A DNA stretch of 64,000 nt from Geodermatophilus tzadiensis (lineage in GTDB: Bacteria; Actinomycetota; Actinomycetes; Mycobacteriales; Geodermatophilaceae): assembly GCF_003002915.1 (NCBI RefSeq), contig NZ_PVTG01000003.1, positions 284,537 through 348,536 of the forward strand, in the 5' to 3' direction. This document shows positions 42,394-56,507 of this stretch, piece by piece (position 1 is the stretch's first letter; each line of letters begins with the position of its first letter). The translations under genes and the position numbers were made by a program. The notes beneath the pieces are model-generated. The model saw nothing but the letters and a program-made list of their open reading frames with translations. It had not been told where the DNA came from and did not search any database.

Positions 42394-42463
42394 CTCGGGG
42401 CGGACGGCCGTGGCGACCCCGTCGATTCGAGGACCCGGCCGGCGGCTCCAGGCTAGTGCCCGA

Positions 42464-43507
42464 TCAGCGGAGGTGGGCCGCGCGCCACCGCGGCACCGTG
42501 CCGCCGTCGCCGACCACCAGCCCGCGGCTGGCGAGCAGCCGCACGTGCGCGTCGGTCTCGGTGACGGCGAAGATCCGCATCCGCCGCTCGTACTCCGACC
42601 ACGGCCGCGACCAGGTCAGGTGCGCCGCCAGGTCCCACGGGGTGCTGCCGGGGTGCTCGCGGACGGCGGCCAGCAGCTCGGCCAGCCGGCGCTCGTGGTG
42701 CGCGCGCAGCTCGCGGGTGCGCTCGGCCAGCCCGCGGAAGCGCCACTCGTGGCCGGGCAGCACCTCCTCGACCTCCCGCCCTGCGACCGCCTCCAGCGAC
42801 CCGAGGTAGTCGCGCAGCGGGTCGGCCGCGCCGCCGGCGTGGGTGGAGATGTTGGGGCTGATCCGCGGCAGCACGTGGTCGCCGGCGAAGAACAGCCCGG
42901 TCGCCTCGTCGGCGAAGCACAGGTGGCCGGCGGTGTGCCCCGGCGTGTGGACGGCGCGCAGCGACCAGCCGGGCAGGTCGGCGCGGTCGCCGTCCTCCAG
43001 CAGCCGGTCGGGCCGGACCAGCCGTCCCCAGGCGGCGCGCTGCTCGGGGGTGCCGGCGTCACTGCGCGCGTCGTCCTCCGGGGCGCCGAGGGAGACCAGG
43101 AAGGCGACCTCGCGCTCGGCGGACTCCTGCGGCGAGGAGTCGGTCATCGAGCGCAGCCCGGTGGCGTCGGCCGGGTGCATCGCCACCCACGCGCCCGACG
43201 CCTCGCGCACCCGCCGCGCCAGTCCGACGTGGTCGAAGTGCAGGTGGGTGACCAGCACGCCGCGCACGTCGGCGACGTCCCCGCCGATCGCGGCGAGCCC
43301 GGCGCGCAGCGCGTCCCAGCTGTCGTCGGCGTCCCAGCCGGTGTCGACCAGGCCCAGCCCGCCCCCGGCGAGCTCGAGCACGTAGGCGTTCACCCAGCGC
43401 AGCGGCCCGCCCATCGGCACCGGCACCGACCACAGGCCCGGGCGCACCGCCTCGACCGGCGGCACCGCGCGCTCCTGCCAGGCCGTCCGCTGGGCGTGCC
43501 CGGTCAC
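42464..43507 (-). CDS. MBL-fold metallo-hydrolase
   Basis: About 347 residues. VTHLHFDHVGLA is the zinc-binding HxHxDH motif; further ligands are in VHTPGHTAGHLCF and FFAGDHVLP, and PGHEW. A C-terminal helical/winged region (HHERRLAELLAAVREHPGSTPWDLAAHLTW) follows, as in the LACTB2-like group. It probably hydrolyses a thioester or similar. The start is uncertain: GTG codons at 43507, 43513 and 43522 are all in frame. It is divergent from the PH-domain gene. Confidence 0.85.
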   Translation of the reverse strand: MTGHAQRTAWQERAVPPVEAVRPGLWSVPVPMGGPLRWVNAYVLELAGGGLGLVDTGWDADDSWDALRAGLAAIGGDVADVRGVLVTHLHFDHVGLARRVREASGAWVAMHPADATGLRSMTDSSPQESAEREVAFLVSLGAPEDDARSDAGTPEQRAAWGRLVRPDRLLEDGDRADLPGWSLRAVHTPGHTAGHLCFADEATGLFFAGDHVLPRISPNISTHAGGAADPLRDYLGSLEAVAGREVEEVLPGHEWRFRGLAERTRELRAHHERRLAELLAAVREHPGSTPWDLAAHLTWSRPWSEYERRMRIFAVTETDAHVRLLASRGLVVGDGGTVPRWRAAHLR

Positions 43508-43545
43508 CTCCACGGCCCGCACTCTGCCAGCCGCGGCCTGGGACC

Positions 43546-44046
43546 ATGGAGGGCGTGCCCAGTCCGCCCGCCGCACCCGACCCCGTCACCGCCGTCCCGC
43601 GCCGGCTCCGGCTGGCCTGCGCGCTGGTGGCCGCGGCGGTGGTGGCCGCGATGACCGTCGTCGCCCTGCTGCTGACGTCGTCGTCGACCGGGGTGGTCGC
43701 CTTCGGCCCCACCGACCAGGTGGCGATGGCCGGACTCGGCCTGTTCCTCGGTGCCGGGATCCTCGCGCTGGGCCGGCCCCGGGTGGACGCCGACGCCGCC
43801 GGCGTGCGGGTGCGCAACCTGCTCGGCCGCGCCGACCTGCCCTGGGACGTCGTCCGCGCGGTGCGCTTCGACCGCGGCGCCGCCTGGGCGAGCCTGGAGC
43901 TGGCCAACGGCGACGAGATGGCCGTCGTGGCGGTGCAGGCCGTCGACGGCGAGCGGGCGGCGGTCGCCGTCGAGGGCCTGCGCGCCCTGCACGCGGCCGC
44001 CCGGGCGCGGCAGCCCGCGCCGCCGCCCCTGCTCTACGACGACTAG
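43546..44046 (+). CDS. Membrane protein with bacterial PH-like domain
   Basis: 166 residues. Two hydrophobic helices (about 22-46 and 58-78), then a bacterial PH-type beta domain (VDADAAGVRVRNLLGRADLPWDVVRAVRFDRGAAWASLELANGDEMAVVAVQ). Similar small proteins are common in actinobacteria; function unknown. It ends 45 nt before the infC promoter and is not part of that operon. Confidence 0.75.
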   Translation: MEGVPSPPAAPDPVTAVPRRLRLACALVAAAVVAAMTVVALLLTSSSTGVVAFGPTDQVAMAGLGLFLGAGILALGRPRVDADAAGVRVRNLLGRADLPWDVVRAVRFDRGAAWASLELANGDEMAVVAVQAVDGERAAVAVEGLRALHAAARARQPAPPPLLYDD

Positions 44047-44090
44047 GAGGGCGCGGCCCTGCTCGGGGCCCAGGCACGTCACCCCCGGGA

Positions 44091-44120
44091 ATGACCGGGG
44101 CCGTCGTGACGCTGTAGCAT
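44091..44120 (+). promoter_or_regulatory. Predicted infC operon promoter
   Basis: ATGACC (44091-44096) and TAGCAT (44115-44120) are separated by 18 bp, the best promoter match in the gap upstream of infC. Transcription from here gives a leader of about 280 nt. Confidence 0.55.
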
Positions 44121-44405
44121 GGGCGTGCCTCCCCGCTACACGAGGCGCGCGAACCACCATCCAGCGGCCCTGCCCCGGGCCGCTGACCAAGAGGAGCCCG
44201 CTCCCACCTGGCGCCGTCGAGGCGCCCAGGTCCCGGATCGCGAGAGCCCGGCCCGCCCCGGCCGGCTCTCCGCGACGTGCACGGCCCCCCGTGGGACCGT
44301 GCCGCACCGGCGGACGGGCCCTGTGAGCACCTGCTCACGGGGCCCGCGTCGTCCCGGTGCCCGGTCGGGCGCGGCTCCTCCCGTGGAATGAGCAGAGGAG
44401 AGGCC
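44121..44405 (+). promoter_or_regulatory. Structured leader of infC-rpmI-rplT
   Basis: This 285-nt stretch has no convincing gene. It can form several GC-rich hairpins: GCGGCCCTGCCCCGGGCCGC (44163-44182); GCGCC-GTCGA-GGCGC near 44212; GAGAGCC-N16-GGCTCTC near 44242; GGGCCC-N17-GGGCCC near 44318. The 44318 hairpin contains GTGAGCACCTGCTCAC. In many bacteria infC or L20 operon leaders regulate through ribosomal protein L20 or attenuation; whether this one does is not shown. Confidence 0.55.
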
Positions 44406-44987
44406 ATCACCGAGCCCCGTATCAACGACCGTATCCGCGTCCCCGAGGTCCGCCTGGTCGGCCCCGAGGGCGAGCAGGTCGGCATCGTGCCGATCGGCGA
44501 GGCGCTGCGCCTGGCGCAGGACTCCGAGCTGGACCTCGTCGAGGTCGCGCCGATGGCCCGTCCGCCGGTCGTCAAGCTGATGGACTACGGGAAGTTCAAG
44601 TACGAGTCCGCCCAGAAGGCCCGCGAGGCCCGGCGGAACCAGGCGCTCACCGTCATCAAGGAGATGCGGCTGCGCCTGAAGATCGACCCGCACGACTACG
44701 AGACCAAGAAGGGCCACGTCGAGCGCTTCCTCAAGGGCGGCGACAAGGTCAAGATCACCGTGATGTTCCGCGGTCGCGAGCAGTCGCGGCCCGAGATGGG
44801 CTACCGCCTGCTGCAGCGGCTGGCCGCCGACGTCTCCGAGCTGGGCGTCGTCGAGTCCAACCCGAAGCAGGACGGCCGCAACATGGTCATGGTGATCGCC
44901 CCGCACCGGAACCAGGCCGCGACCGACGGCGCCCGCCGCCAGGCCAAGGCCGAGCGCGCCGCCGAGGGGCAGACCCCGACGGCCTGA
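44406..44987 (+). CDS. infC: Translation initiation factor IF-3, probable AUC start
   Basis: 193 residues starting [19 protein letters not shown], the conserved IF-3 N-terminus. The C-terminal domain includes [26 protein letters not shown] and a basic/Ala tail. IF-3 checks the start codon and keeps the 30S subunit free. The frame also contains ATG 44388, but that lacks a Shine-Dalgarno, while AGAGGAG ends 5 nt before ATC 44406. IF-3 genes often use rare AUU or AUC starts so that the protein represses its own synthesis. rpmI and rplT follow. Confidence 0.93.
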   Translation: MTEPRINDRIRVPEVRLVGPEGEQVGIVPIGEALRLAQDSELDLVEVAPMARPPVVKLMDYGKFKYESAQKAREARRNQALTVIKEMRLRLKIDPHDYETKKGHVERFLKGGDKVKITVMFRGREQSRPEMGYRLLQRLAADVSELGVVESNPKQDGRNMVMVIAPHRNQAATDGARRQAKAERAAEGQTPTA

Positions 44988-45085
44988 CCGGTCACACCGC
45001 AGGACCGCACCACCAGACCGCCGGTGCCGTGCGGCAGCCCCGTGCTGCCGCGCGGCGCCGACAGACACCAACGAGGACCGAGGAC

Positions 45086-45280
45086 ATGCCGAAGCAGAAG
45101 ACCCACAAGGGCACCGCCAAGCGGGTGCGCGTGACGGGCACCGGCAAGATCATGCGCGAGCAGGCGAACAACCAGCACAAGTTCGAGCACAAGTCCTCGC
45201 GGCGCAAGCGCCGGCTGGAGAAGGACCAGGTCCTGAGCCCCGCCGACTCCAAGACCGTCAAGAAGCTGCTGGGCATCTGA
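45086..45280 (+). CDS. rpmI: 50S ribosomal protein L35
   Basis: 64 residues, [20 protein letters not shown], then [20 protein letters not shown] and VKKLLGI: complete L35. It lies 98 nt after infC and 34 nt before rplT, the classic operon order. GAGGACCGAGGAC precedes the ATG. Confidence 0.97.
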   Translation: MPKQKTHKGTAKRVRVTGTGKIMREQANNQHKFEHKSSRRKRRLEKDQVLSPADSKTVKKLLGI

Positions 45281-45314
45281 GCCCCCGCCTCCGCAACCAG
45301 TAAGGAGCTCTCAC

Positions 45315-45701
45315 GTGGCACGCGTGAAGCGGGCGGTCAACGCCCAGAAGAAGCGCCGGACCGTCCTCGAGGCCGCCAGCGGCTACCGGGGCCAGCGGTC
45401 GCGTCTGTACCGCAAGGCCAAGGAGCAGATCCTCCACTCGGCCACCTACAACTACCGCGACCGCAAGGTGCGCAAGGGTGACTTCCGCAAGCTGTGGATC
45501 ACCCGCATCAACGCGGCCGCGCGCCAGAACGACATGACCTACAACCGGTTCATGCAGGGCCTGAAGCTGGCCGGCATCGAGCTCGACCGCCGCGTGCTCG
45601 CCGAGCTCGCGGTCAACGAGCCGGCCGCCTTCGCCGCGCTGGTGGAGACCGCCCGCGCCGCCGTCGCCGCGGCCCCGGCCGGCGGCGAGCAGGCCGCCTG
45701 A
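45315..45701 (+). CDS. rplT: 50S ribosomal protein L20
   Basis: 128 residues. [39 protein letters not shown] and AYRDR-like [23 protein letters not shown] are standard L20. It binds 23S rRNA early in assembly and in some bacteria represses this operon. GTG 45315 has AAGGAGCT upstream. A 10-residue Ala-rich tail is extra. A strong hairpin follows. Confidence 0.97.
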   Translation: MARVKRAVNAQKKRRTVLEAASGYRGQRSRLYRKAKEQILHSATYNYRDRKVRKGDFRKLWITRINAAARQNDMTYNRFMQGLKLAGIELDRRVLAELAVNEPAAFAALVETARAAVAAAPAGGEQAA

Positions 45702-45719
45702 GCCGTTCCGGCACGCTCC

Positions 45720-45765
45720 GACGCCGCCGGTGTCCGGTCCCCCGAGGGCCGGCACCGGCGGCGTC
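45720..45765 (+). terminator. Terminator hairpin of infC-rpmI-rplT
   Basis: GACGCCGCCGGTG-T-CCGG pairs with CCGG-CACCGGCGGCGTC around an 11-nt loop (TCCCCCGAGGG). It starts 19 nt after the rplT stop. No T-run. Confidence 0.8.
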
Positions 45766-45793
45766 GCCGTGTGCGGCGGCGCCCGCCAGCTGA

Positions 45794-45851
45794 CGAGATC
45801 GCCGGTCCCGTGGCCTCCGGGGCGCTGATCGCCCCGGGAGCGCCGATCTCG
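45794..45851. other. Nested palindrome upstream of the rRNA methyltransferase gene
   Basis: Outer arms CGAGATCG (45794-45801) and CGATCTCG (45844-45851); inner arms CTCCGGGGCG (45815-45824) and CGCCCCGGGAG (45830-45840) with loop CTGAT. It is separate from the rplT terminator and ends 24 nt before the next start, so it may be a leader structure or a dispersed repeat. Confidence 0.6.
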
Positions 45852-45875
45852 CGGGGACGACGAGGGGAGGACGAC

Positions 45876-46667
45876 GTGGGCGAGTTGCTCACCGAGCGGT
45901 CCGGGCGGGTCGCCGCGGCGCGCAGGCTCACCCGGCGGTCCGGCCGCGACGCCGCGGGCGCCTTCCTCGCCGAGGGCCGCCAGGCGGTGTCCGAGGCGCT
46001 GGCGACCGCACCGGAGGACGTCCGGGAGGTCTTCGCCACCGAGGCCGCCGCCGCCGCGCACCGCGACCTGCTCGCCGGGACGACGGTGCCAGTCCGGCTG
46101 GTCACCGAGAAGGCCGCCGCCACGCTGTCGGAGACGGTGACGCCGCAGGGCCTGGTCGCCGTCTGCGCGCTGCGCGACGTGCCCGCCGACGACCTGGTGG
46201 CCGCGCCACCGCGGCTCGCCGTCGGCCTGGCCGGCCTGGCCGACCCGGGCAACGCCGGCACCGTGCTGCGCACCGCCGACGCCTGCGGAGCGGGCGCGGT
46301 CGTCTTCGGCGCCGGGTCGGCCGACCCCTACGGCGGCAAGGCGGTGCGCTCCAGCGCGGGCAGCCTCTTCCACGTCGACGTCGTCCGCGGCGCGCCGCTC
46401 CGGCCGCTGGTGGCCGGCGTGCAGCAGCGCGGCGTCACCGTGCTGGCCGCCGACGGCGGCGGCGAGACCGCCCTCGACGAGCTGGGCGCCGTGCTGGCCG
46501 GGCCGGTGCTGTGGCTGTTCGGCAACGAGGCCCGCGGTGTGCCTCCCGAGCTGGCCGCCGCCGCCGACGCCCGGGTGCGGATCCCCATGCGCGGCCGCGC
46601 CGAGAGCCTCAACCTGGCCGCGGCCGCCGCGATCTGCCTCTACGCCACCCAGCTCGCCCCGGGCTGA
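45876..46667 (+). CDS. TrmH/SpoU family RNA 2'-O-methyltransferase
   Basis: 263 residues. An N-terminal substrate-binding domain (ARRLTRRSGRDAAGAFLAEGRQAVSEAL) precedes the SPOUT fold: GLADPGNAGTVLRTADACGAGAVVF (motif 1), LWLFGNEARGVPPEL (motif 2) and IPMRGRAESLNLAAAAAICLY (motif 3, knot). It methylates ribose in 23S rRNA or tRNA; the site is unknown. This gene follows rplT in many actinobacteria. GTG 45876 has AGGGGAGG 6 nt upstream. Confidence 0.92.
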   Translation: MGELLTERSGRVAAARRLTRRSGRDAAGAFLAEGRQAVSEALATAPEDVREVFATEAAAAAHRDLLAGTTVPVRLVTEKAAATLSETVTPQGLVAVCALRDVPADDLVAAPPRLAVGLAGLADPGNAGTVLRTADACGAGAVVFGAGSADPYGGKAVRSSAGSLFHVDVVRGAPLRPLVAGVQQRGVTVLAADGGGETALDELGAVLAGPVLWLFGNEARGVPPELAAAADARVRIPMRGRAESLNLAAAAAICLYATQLAPG

Positions 46668-46684
46668 CTGGCAGGGTGACGGGC

Positions 46685-47275
46685 GTGGACGACGACGCCG
46701 CCAAGGCCACCCTGCACCGCTACCTGGCCGGCGCCCGGAAGGCGCTGCTGTGGAAGCTCGAGGGGCTCGCGGAGTACGACGTCCGCCGGCCGCTGACCCC
46801 CACCGGCACCAACCTGCTCGGCCTGGTCAAGCACCTCGCCTGCGTGGAGGCCGGCTACCTCGGCGCCGTCCTGGGCCGGCCGTTCCCCGAGCCGATGCCC
46901 TGGGACGACCCCGACGCGGGGCCCGACGACGACCTGTGGGCGCGCCCCGACGAGAGCCGCGACGACGTGCTCGGCCGGTACGCGCGGGCCACCGCACACG
47001 CCGACGCGACGGTCGCCGCGCTCGGCCTGGACGCCACCGGCGAGGTGCCCTGGTGGCCCGAGGACCGGCGCCGGCCCACGCTGCACACCCTGCTGGTGCA
47101 CGTGCTCGCCGAGGTCGCTCGGCACACCGGGCACGCCGACGTGCTGCGCGAGGGCGTCGACGGCGCCGCCGGCCTGCGCCGGGACAGCGACAACCTGACC
47201 CGGCCCGACGCGGCGGCCTTCGCCGCCCACCGCGAGCGGGTCGAGCGGGCCGCGCGGGAGGCCGCCGGCCGCTGA
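46685..47275 (+). CDS. DinB/DUF664 family protein
   Basis: 196 residues of a four-helix bundle: LHRYLAGARKALLWKLEGLAEYDVRRPLTPTGTNLLGLVKHLACVEAGYLG, and later HTLLVHVLAEVARHTGHADVLRE. The His in LVKHLA and the pair in VARHTGHAD form the metal-binding triad of DinB-like proteins, some of which are thiol-dependent enzymes (mycothiol) in actinobacteria. CAGGGT (46672-46677) lies 7 nt before GTG 46685, favouring it over GTG 46676. Confidence 0.87.
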   Translation: MDDDAAKATLHRYLAGARKALLWKLEGLAEYDVRRPLTPTGTNLLGLVKHLACVEAGYLGAVLGRPFPEPMPWDDPDAGPDDDLWARPDESRDDVLGRYARATAHADATVAALGLDATGEVPWWPEDRRRPTLHTLLVHVLAEVARHTGHADVLREGVDGAAGLRRDSDNLTRPDAAAFAAHRERVERAAREAAGR

Positions 47276-47300
47276 GCCGGACGCCGCGCGCGGCCGCCGG

Positions 47301-50825
<3,525 letters not shown>

Positions 50826-53300
50826 ATGCGGGTCCCCGTCGGCTGGCTGGCCGAGTACGTCGACGTCCCCGCCGGGACGACCGTCGAGGAGCTCGACGCC
50901 GCCTTCGTCCGCCTGGGCCTGGAGGTCGAGGAGGTCCACCGCCCGGCCGAGGTCACCGGCCCGCTGGTGGTCGGCCGGGTGCGCGAGATCGAGGAGCTCA
51001 CCGGCTTCAAGAAGCCCATCCGGTACTGCCGGGTGGACGTCGGCGAGGCCGAGCCCCGCGGCATCGTCTGCGGGGCCCGCAACTTCGCCGTCGACGACAC
51101 CGTCGTCGTCGCGCTGCCCGGCGCGGTGCTGCCCGGCGGCTTCGCGATCGCCGCGCGGACGACGTACGACCACGTCTCCGACGGGATGATCTGCTCCGCC
51201 CGCGAGCTGGGCACCGGGGAGGACCACACCGGGATCCTGGTGCTCGGCACCGGCGGCGAGGGACCGGAGCCCGGCGCCGACGCGCGCTCGGTCGTGGGCC
51301 TCGACGACGTCGTCGTCGAGCTCGCGGTGACCCCCGACCGCGGCTACTGCCTGTCGATGCGCGGCCTGGCCCGCGAGGTGGGCACCGGCCTGGGCGTGTC
51401 CTGGCGCGACCCGGGCGCCGCCGCGGCGCCGGCCTGGTCCGGCGAGCCGGCGTGGGAGGTCACGGTCGCCGACGCCGACCGCTGCGACCGGTTCTCCATG
51501 GTCGCCCTCGAGGGCCTGGACCCCGCGGCCCCGAGCCCGTGGTGGATGCGCCGCCGGTTGGCCCAGTCGGGCATCCGGTCGATCTCGCTGGCCGTCGACG
51601 TCACCAACTACGTGATGCTCGAGCTCGGCCAGCCGATGCACGCCTTCGACCGCGACGCGGTGCGCGGCCCGATCGTCGTCCGCCGGGCCCGCGAGGGCGA
51701 GCGGCTGACCACCCTCGACGGCAGCACCCGCACGCTGTCGGACGACGACCTGCTGATCACCGACGACACCGGCCCCATCGGCCTGGCCGCGGTGATGGGC
51801 GGCGCCTCCACCGAGATCGGCGACGGCACCCGCGCCGTGCTGCTCGAGGCCGCCCACTGGGAGCCCACCGGCGTGGCCCGCACCGCGCGCCGGCACCGGC
51901 TGCCCAGCGAGGCCGCCCGCCGCTTCGAGCGCGGCGTCGACCCGGAGATGACGGTCGCCGCGCTGGCCCGCGCCGCGCAGCTGCTGGCCGAGTACGGCGG
52001 CGCCCGGGTGGTCGGCGCGCTGGTCGACGTCGACACCCGCGGCCCGCGCCCGTCGATCGCCCTGGACGCCGACCGCCCGGGCCGGGTGGCCGGCGTGCCC
52101 TACCCGCCGGCGCAGGTGGTCGGGCTGCTGGAGGCCGTCGGCTGCGCCGTGGACGCCGACGGCGACCGCCTCGCCGTCACCCCGCCGTCCTGGCGGCCCG
52201 ACCTCACCGACCCGGCCGACCTGGTCGAGGAGGTGGTCCGGCTGGCCGGCTACGACGACGTCCCCTCGGTGCTGCCCACCGCCCCGCCCGGGCGCGGCCT
52301 GACCGAGACCCAGCGCCGCCGCCGCGCCGTCGGCCGGGCACTGGCCGAGGCCGGCCACGTGGAGGCGCCGTCCTACCCCTTCGTCGGGGTGCCGGCCCTG
52401 GACGCCCTCGGCCTGCCCGACGACGACCCGCGCCGCCGGCTGCTGCTCGTGCGCAACCCGCTCAGCGAGGAGGAGCCGGCGCTGCGCACCACGCTGCTGC
52501 CCGGACTGCTGGCCACCCTGGCCCGCAACCTCGCCCGCGGCCGGCGCGACGTCGCCCTGTTCGAGCACGGGGCGGTGTTCACCGGCGGGGCGCGCGCGGC
52601 CGCGCCGCTGCCCGGCGTCGACGCCCGGCCCGACGACGACACCCTCGCCGCGCTGCTCGGCGCGGTGCCCGAGCAGCCCTGGCACGTCGCCGTCGCGCTG
52701 ACCGGTGCCCGCGAGCCGCGCGGCTGGTGGGGCCCGGGCCGCCCGGCGGGGTGGGCCGACGCCGTGCAGGCCGCCCGGCTGGTGGCCGCGGCGGCCGGCG
52801 TGCAGCTGTTCGTCCGCCCCGGTGAGCAGGCGCCCTGGCACCCCGGCCGCTGCGCCGAGCTGGTGGTGGACGACCGGGTCGTCGGGTACGCCGGTGAGCT
52901 GCACCCGCGGGTGTGCGCGGCGCTGGACCTGCCGGCCCGCACCTCGGCGATGGAGCTCGACGTCGACGCGCTGCCGCCGGCCGCCGTGCCCGTCGGCCCG
53001 CGGATCTCCACGTTCCCGCCGGTCTTCCTCGACCTGGCCTTCGTGGTGCCCGACGAGATCACCGCCTCGCACGTCGAGTCGCTGGTGCGCGGGGGAGCGG
53101 GGGAGCTGTTCGAGGCGGTGCGCCTCTTCGACGTCTACTCCGGCCCGCCGGTGCCCGCCGGGTCCCGTTCGCTGGCCTGGTCGCTGGTGCTGCGCGCACC
53201 GGACCGCACGCTGACCGCCGAGGACGTGGCCCGGGTGCGGGAGGGCATCGTCGCCGTCGTCGAGATGCAGGGGATCACGCTGCGCAGTGGCGGTGCGTGA
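50826..53300 (+). CDS. pheT: Phenylalanine-tRNA ligase beta subunit
   Basis: 824 residues. Domains: B1 (MRVPVGWLAEYVDVP), an EMAP/tRNA-binding fold (VVGRVREIEELTGFKKPIRYCRVDVGEAEPRGIVCGARNF), B3/B4 editing core, B5, catalytic-like B6-B7, and the C-terminal FDX-ACB anticodon domain (FPPVFLDLAFVVPDEI...LRAPDRTLTAEDV). Length is normal. ATG 50826 follows directly on the pheS stop. Its stop overlaps the next SDR gene. Confidence 0.97.
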   Translation: MRVPVGWLAEYVDVPAGTTVEELDAAFVRLGLEVEEVHRPAEVTGPLVVGRVREIEELTGFKKPIRYCRVDVGEAEPRGIVCGARNFAVDDTVVVALPGAVLPGGFAIAARTTYDHVSDGMICSARELGTGEDHTGILVLGTGGEGPEPGADARSVVGLDDVVVELAVTPDRGYCLSMRGLAREVGTGLGVSWRDPGAAAAPAWSGEPAWEVTVADADRCDRFSMVALEGLDPAAPSPWWMRRRLAQSGIRSISLAVDVTNYVMLELGQPMHAFDRDAVRGPIVVRRAREGERLTTLDGSTRTLSDDDLLITDDTGPIGLAAVMGGASTEIGDGTRAVLLEAAHWEPTGVARTARRHRLPSEAARRFERGVDPEMTVAALARAAQLLAEYGGARVVGALVDVDTRGPRPSIALDADRPGRVAGVPYPPAQVVGLLEAVGCAVDADGDRLAVTPPSWRPDLTDPADLVEEVVRLAGYDDVPSVLPTAPPGRGLTETQRRRRAVGRALAEAGHVEAPSYPFVGVPALDALGLPDDDPRRRLLLVRNPLSEEEPALRTTLLPGLLATLARNLARGRRDVALFEHGAVFTGGARAAAPLPGVDARPDDDTLAALLGAVPEQPWHVAVALTGAREPRGWWGPGRPAGWADAVQAARLVAAAAGVQLFVRPGEQAPWHPGRCAELVVDDRVVGYAGELHPRVCAALDLPARTSAMELDVDALPPAAVPVGPRISTFPPVFLDLAFVVPDEITASHVESLVRGGAGELFEAVRLFDVYSGPPVPAGSRSLAWSLVLRAPDRTLTAEDVARVREGIVAVVEMQGITLRSGGA

Positions 53301-54112
53301 TGTCCGGGCCTGACCTCACCGGTCTCGTCGCGCTCGTCACCGGGGCGTCGGCGGGCATCGGCCGGCACGTCGCCGCCGGGCTGGCGGCGCGGGGCGCCGC
53401 GGTGGCCGGGCTGGCCCGGGGCGCCGAGCGGCTGCGCACGGCGATGGACGACGTCGCCGCGGCCACCGGCGCCCGCACGCTGGCGCTGCCCGCCGACGTG
53501 ACCGACCGGGCCGCGGTCGACGCCGCCGTCGCCGAGGTGACGCGCGTCCTCGGTCCGGTCGGCCTGCTGGTCAACAACGCCGGCCTCGTCGACGCCGCCG
53601 AGGTGCCGCTGTGGGAGGCCGACCCCGACCAGTGGTGGGCCGTGGTCGAGAGCCAGGTCCGCGGGCCGTTCCTGCTCGCCCGCGCCGTGCTGCCCGGGAT
53701 GGTCGCGGCCGGCGGCGGCCGGGTGGTCGACCTCGCCAGCGGGATCAGCACGCGGGCCAACCCGCGCTACAGCGCCTACTCGGCGGGCAAGACCGCGCAG
53801 GTGCGGATCACCGAGGCGATCCACCTGGCCGGGTCCGCGCACGGCGTGCGCGCCTTCGACCTGGCGCCGGGCGTGGTCGACACCGCGATGACCCGCGCGA
53901 TGCCGATGCACGAGGGCCGCACCGAGTGGACCCGGCCGGAGGACGTCGTCGACCTGGTGGTCGCCATCGCCGCCGGCGAGCTCGACCACTGGTCGGGGCG
54001 GTTCGTCCGCGCCGGGGTCGACTCGGTGGACACCCTGCGCGCGACCAGGCCGTCCGGCGACGCGCGGCGGCTGCGGCTCGTGCCCTACGGCGACACCGAC
54101 CCGCTGGGCTGA
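53300..54112 (+). CDS. SDR family oxidoreductase coupled to pheT
   Basis: 270 residues. TGASAGIG, NNAGL, the serine region VVDLASGIS and YSAYSAGK are present; Tyr and Lys are in place (YSAGK). The ATG shares one base with the pheT stop (TGATG), so it is translated with the synthetase. Substrate unknown and no clear link to phenylalanine activation. A 15-bp hairpin follows about 100 nt downstream. Confidence 0.9.
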   Translation: MSGPDLTGLVALVTGASAGIGRHVAAGLAARGAAVAGLARGAERLRTAMDDVAAATGARTLALPADVTDRAAVDAAVAEVTRVLGPVGLLVNNAGLVDAAEVPLWEADPDQWWAVVESQVRGPFLLARAVLPGMVAAGGGRVVDLASGISTRANPRYSAYSAGKTAQVRITEAIHLAGSAHGVRAFDLAPGVVDTAMTRAMPMHEGRTEWTRPEDVVDLVVAIAAGELDHWSGRFVRAGVDSVDTLRATRPSGDARRLRLVPYGDTDPLG

Positions 54113-54213
54113 CCGCCGTCAGGCCGCGCCAGGGGTTCCTCGGGGCGGCGGCTGCCAGCGAGGCAGGCGTGCAGCACGCGGCCATCCCCGGCCGGGGAGT
54201 CGTCCCGAGCGCG

Positions 54214-54250
54214 GTCGTGCTCTGCCCCCACATGAGGGGCAGAGCACGAC
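54214..54250. terminator. Perfect 15-bp hairpin upstream of argC
   Basis: GTCGTGCTCTGCCCC (54214-54228) and GGGGCAGAGCACGAC (54236-54250) pair completely around CACATGA. It lies 101 nt after the SDR stop and 32 nt before the argC -35 hexamer; likely the terminator of the pheST-SDR unit. The rest of the 54113-54281 gap shows nothing else clear. Confidence 0.75.
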
Positions 54251-54281
54251 CATGCTCAGGGGAACACCCGCCGACCCCGGG

Positions 54282-56503
<2,222 letters not shown>

Positions 56504-56507
<4 letters not shown>

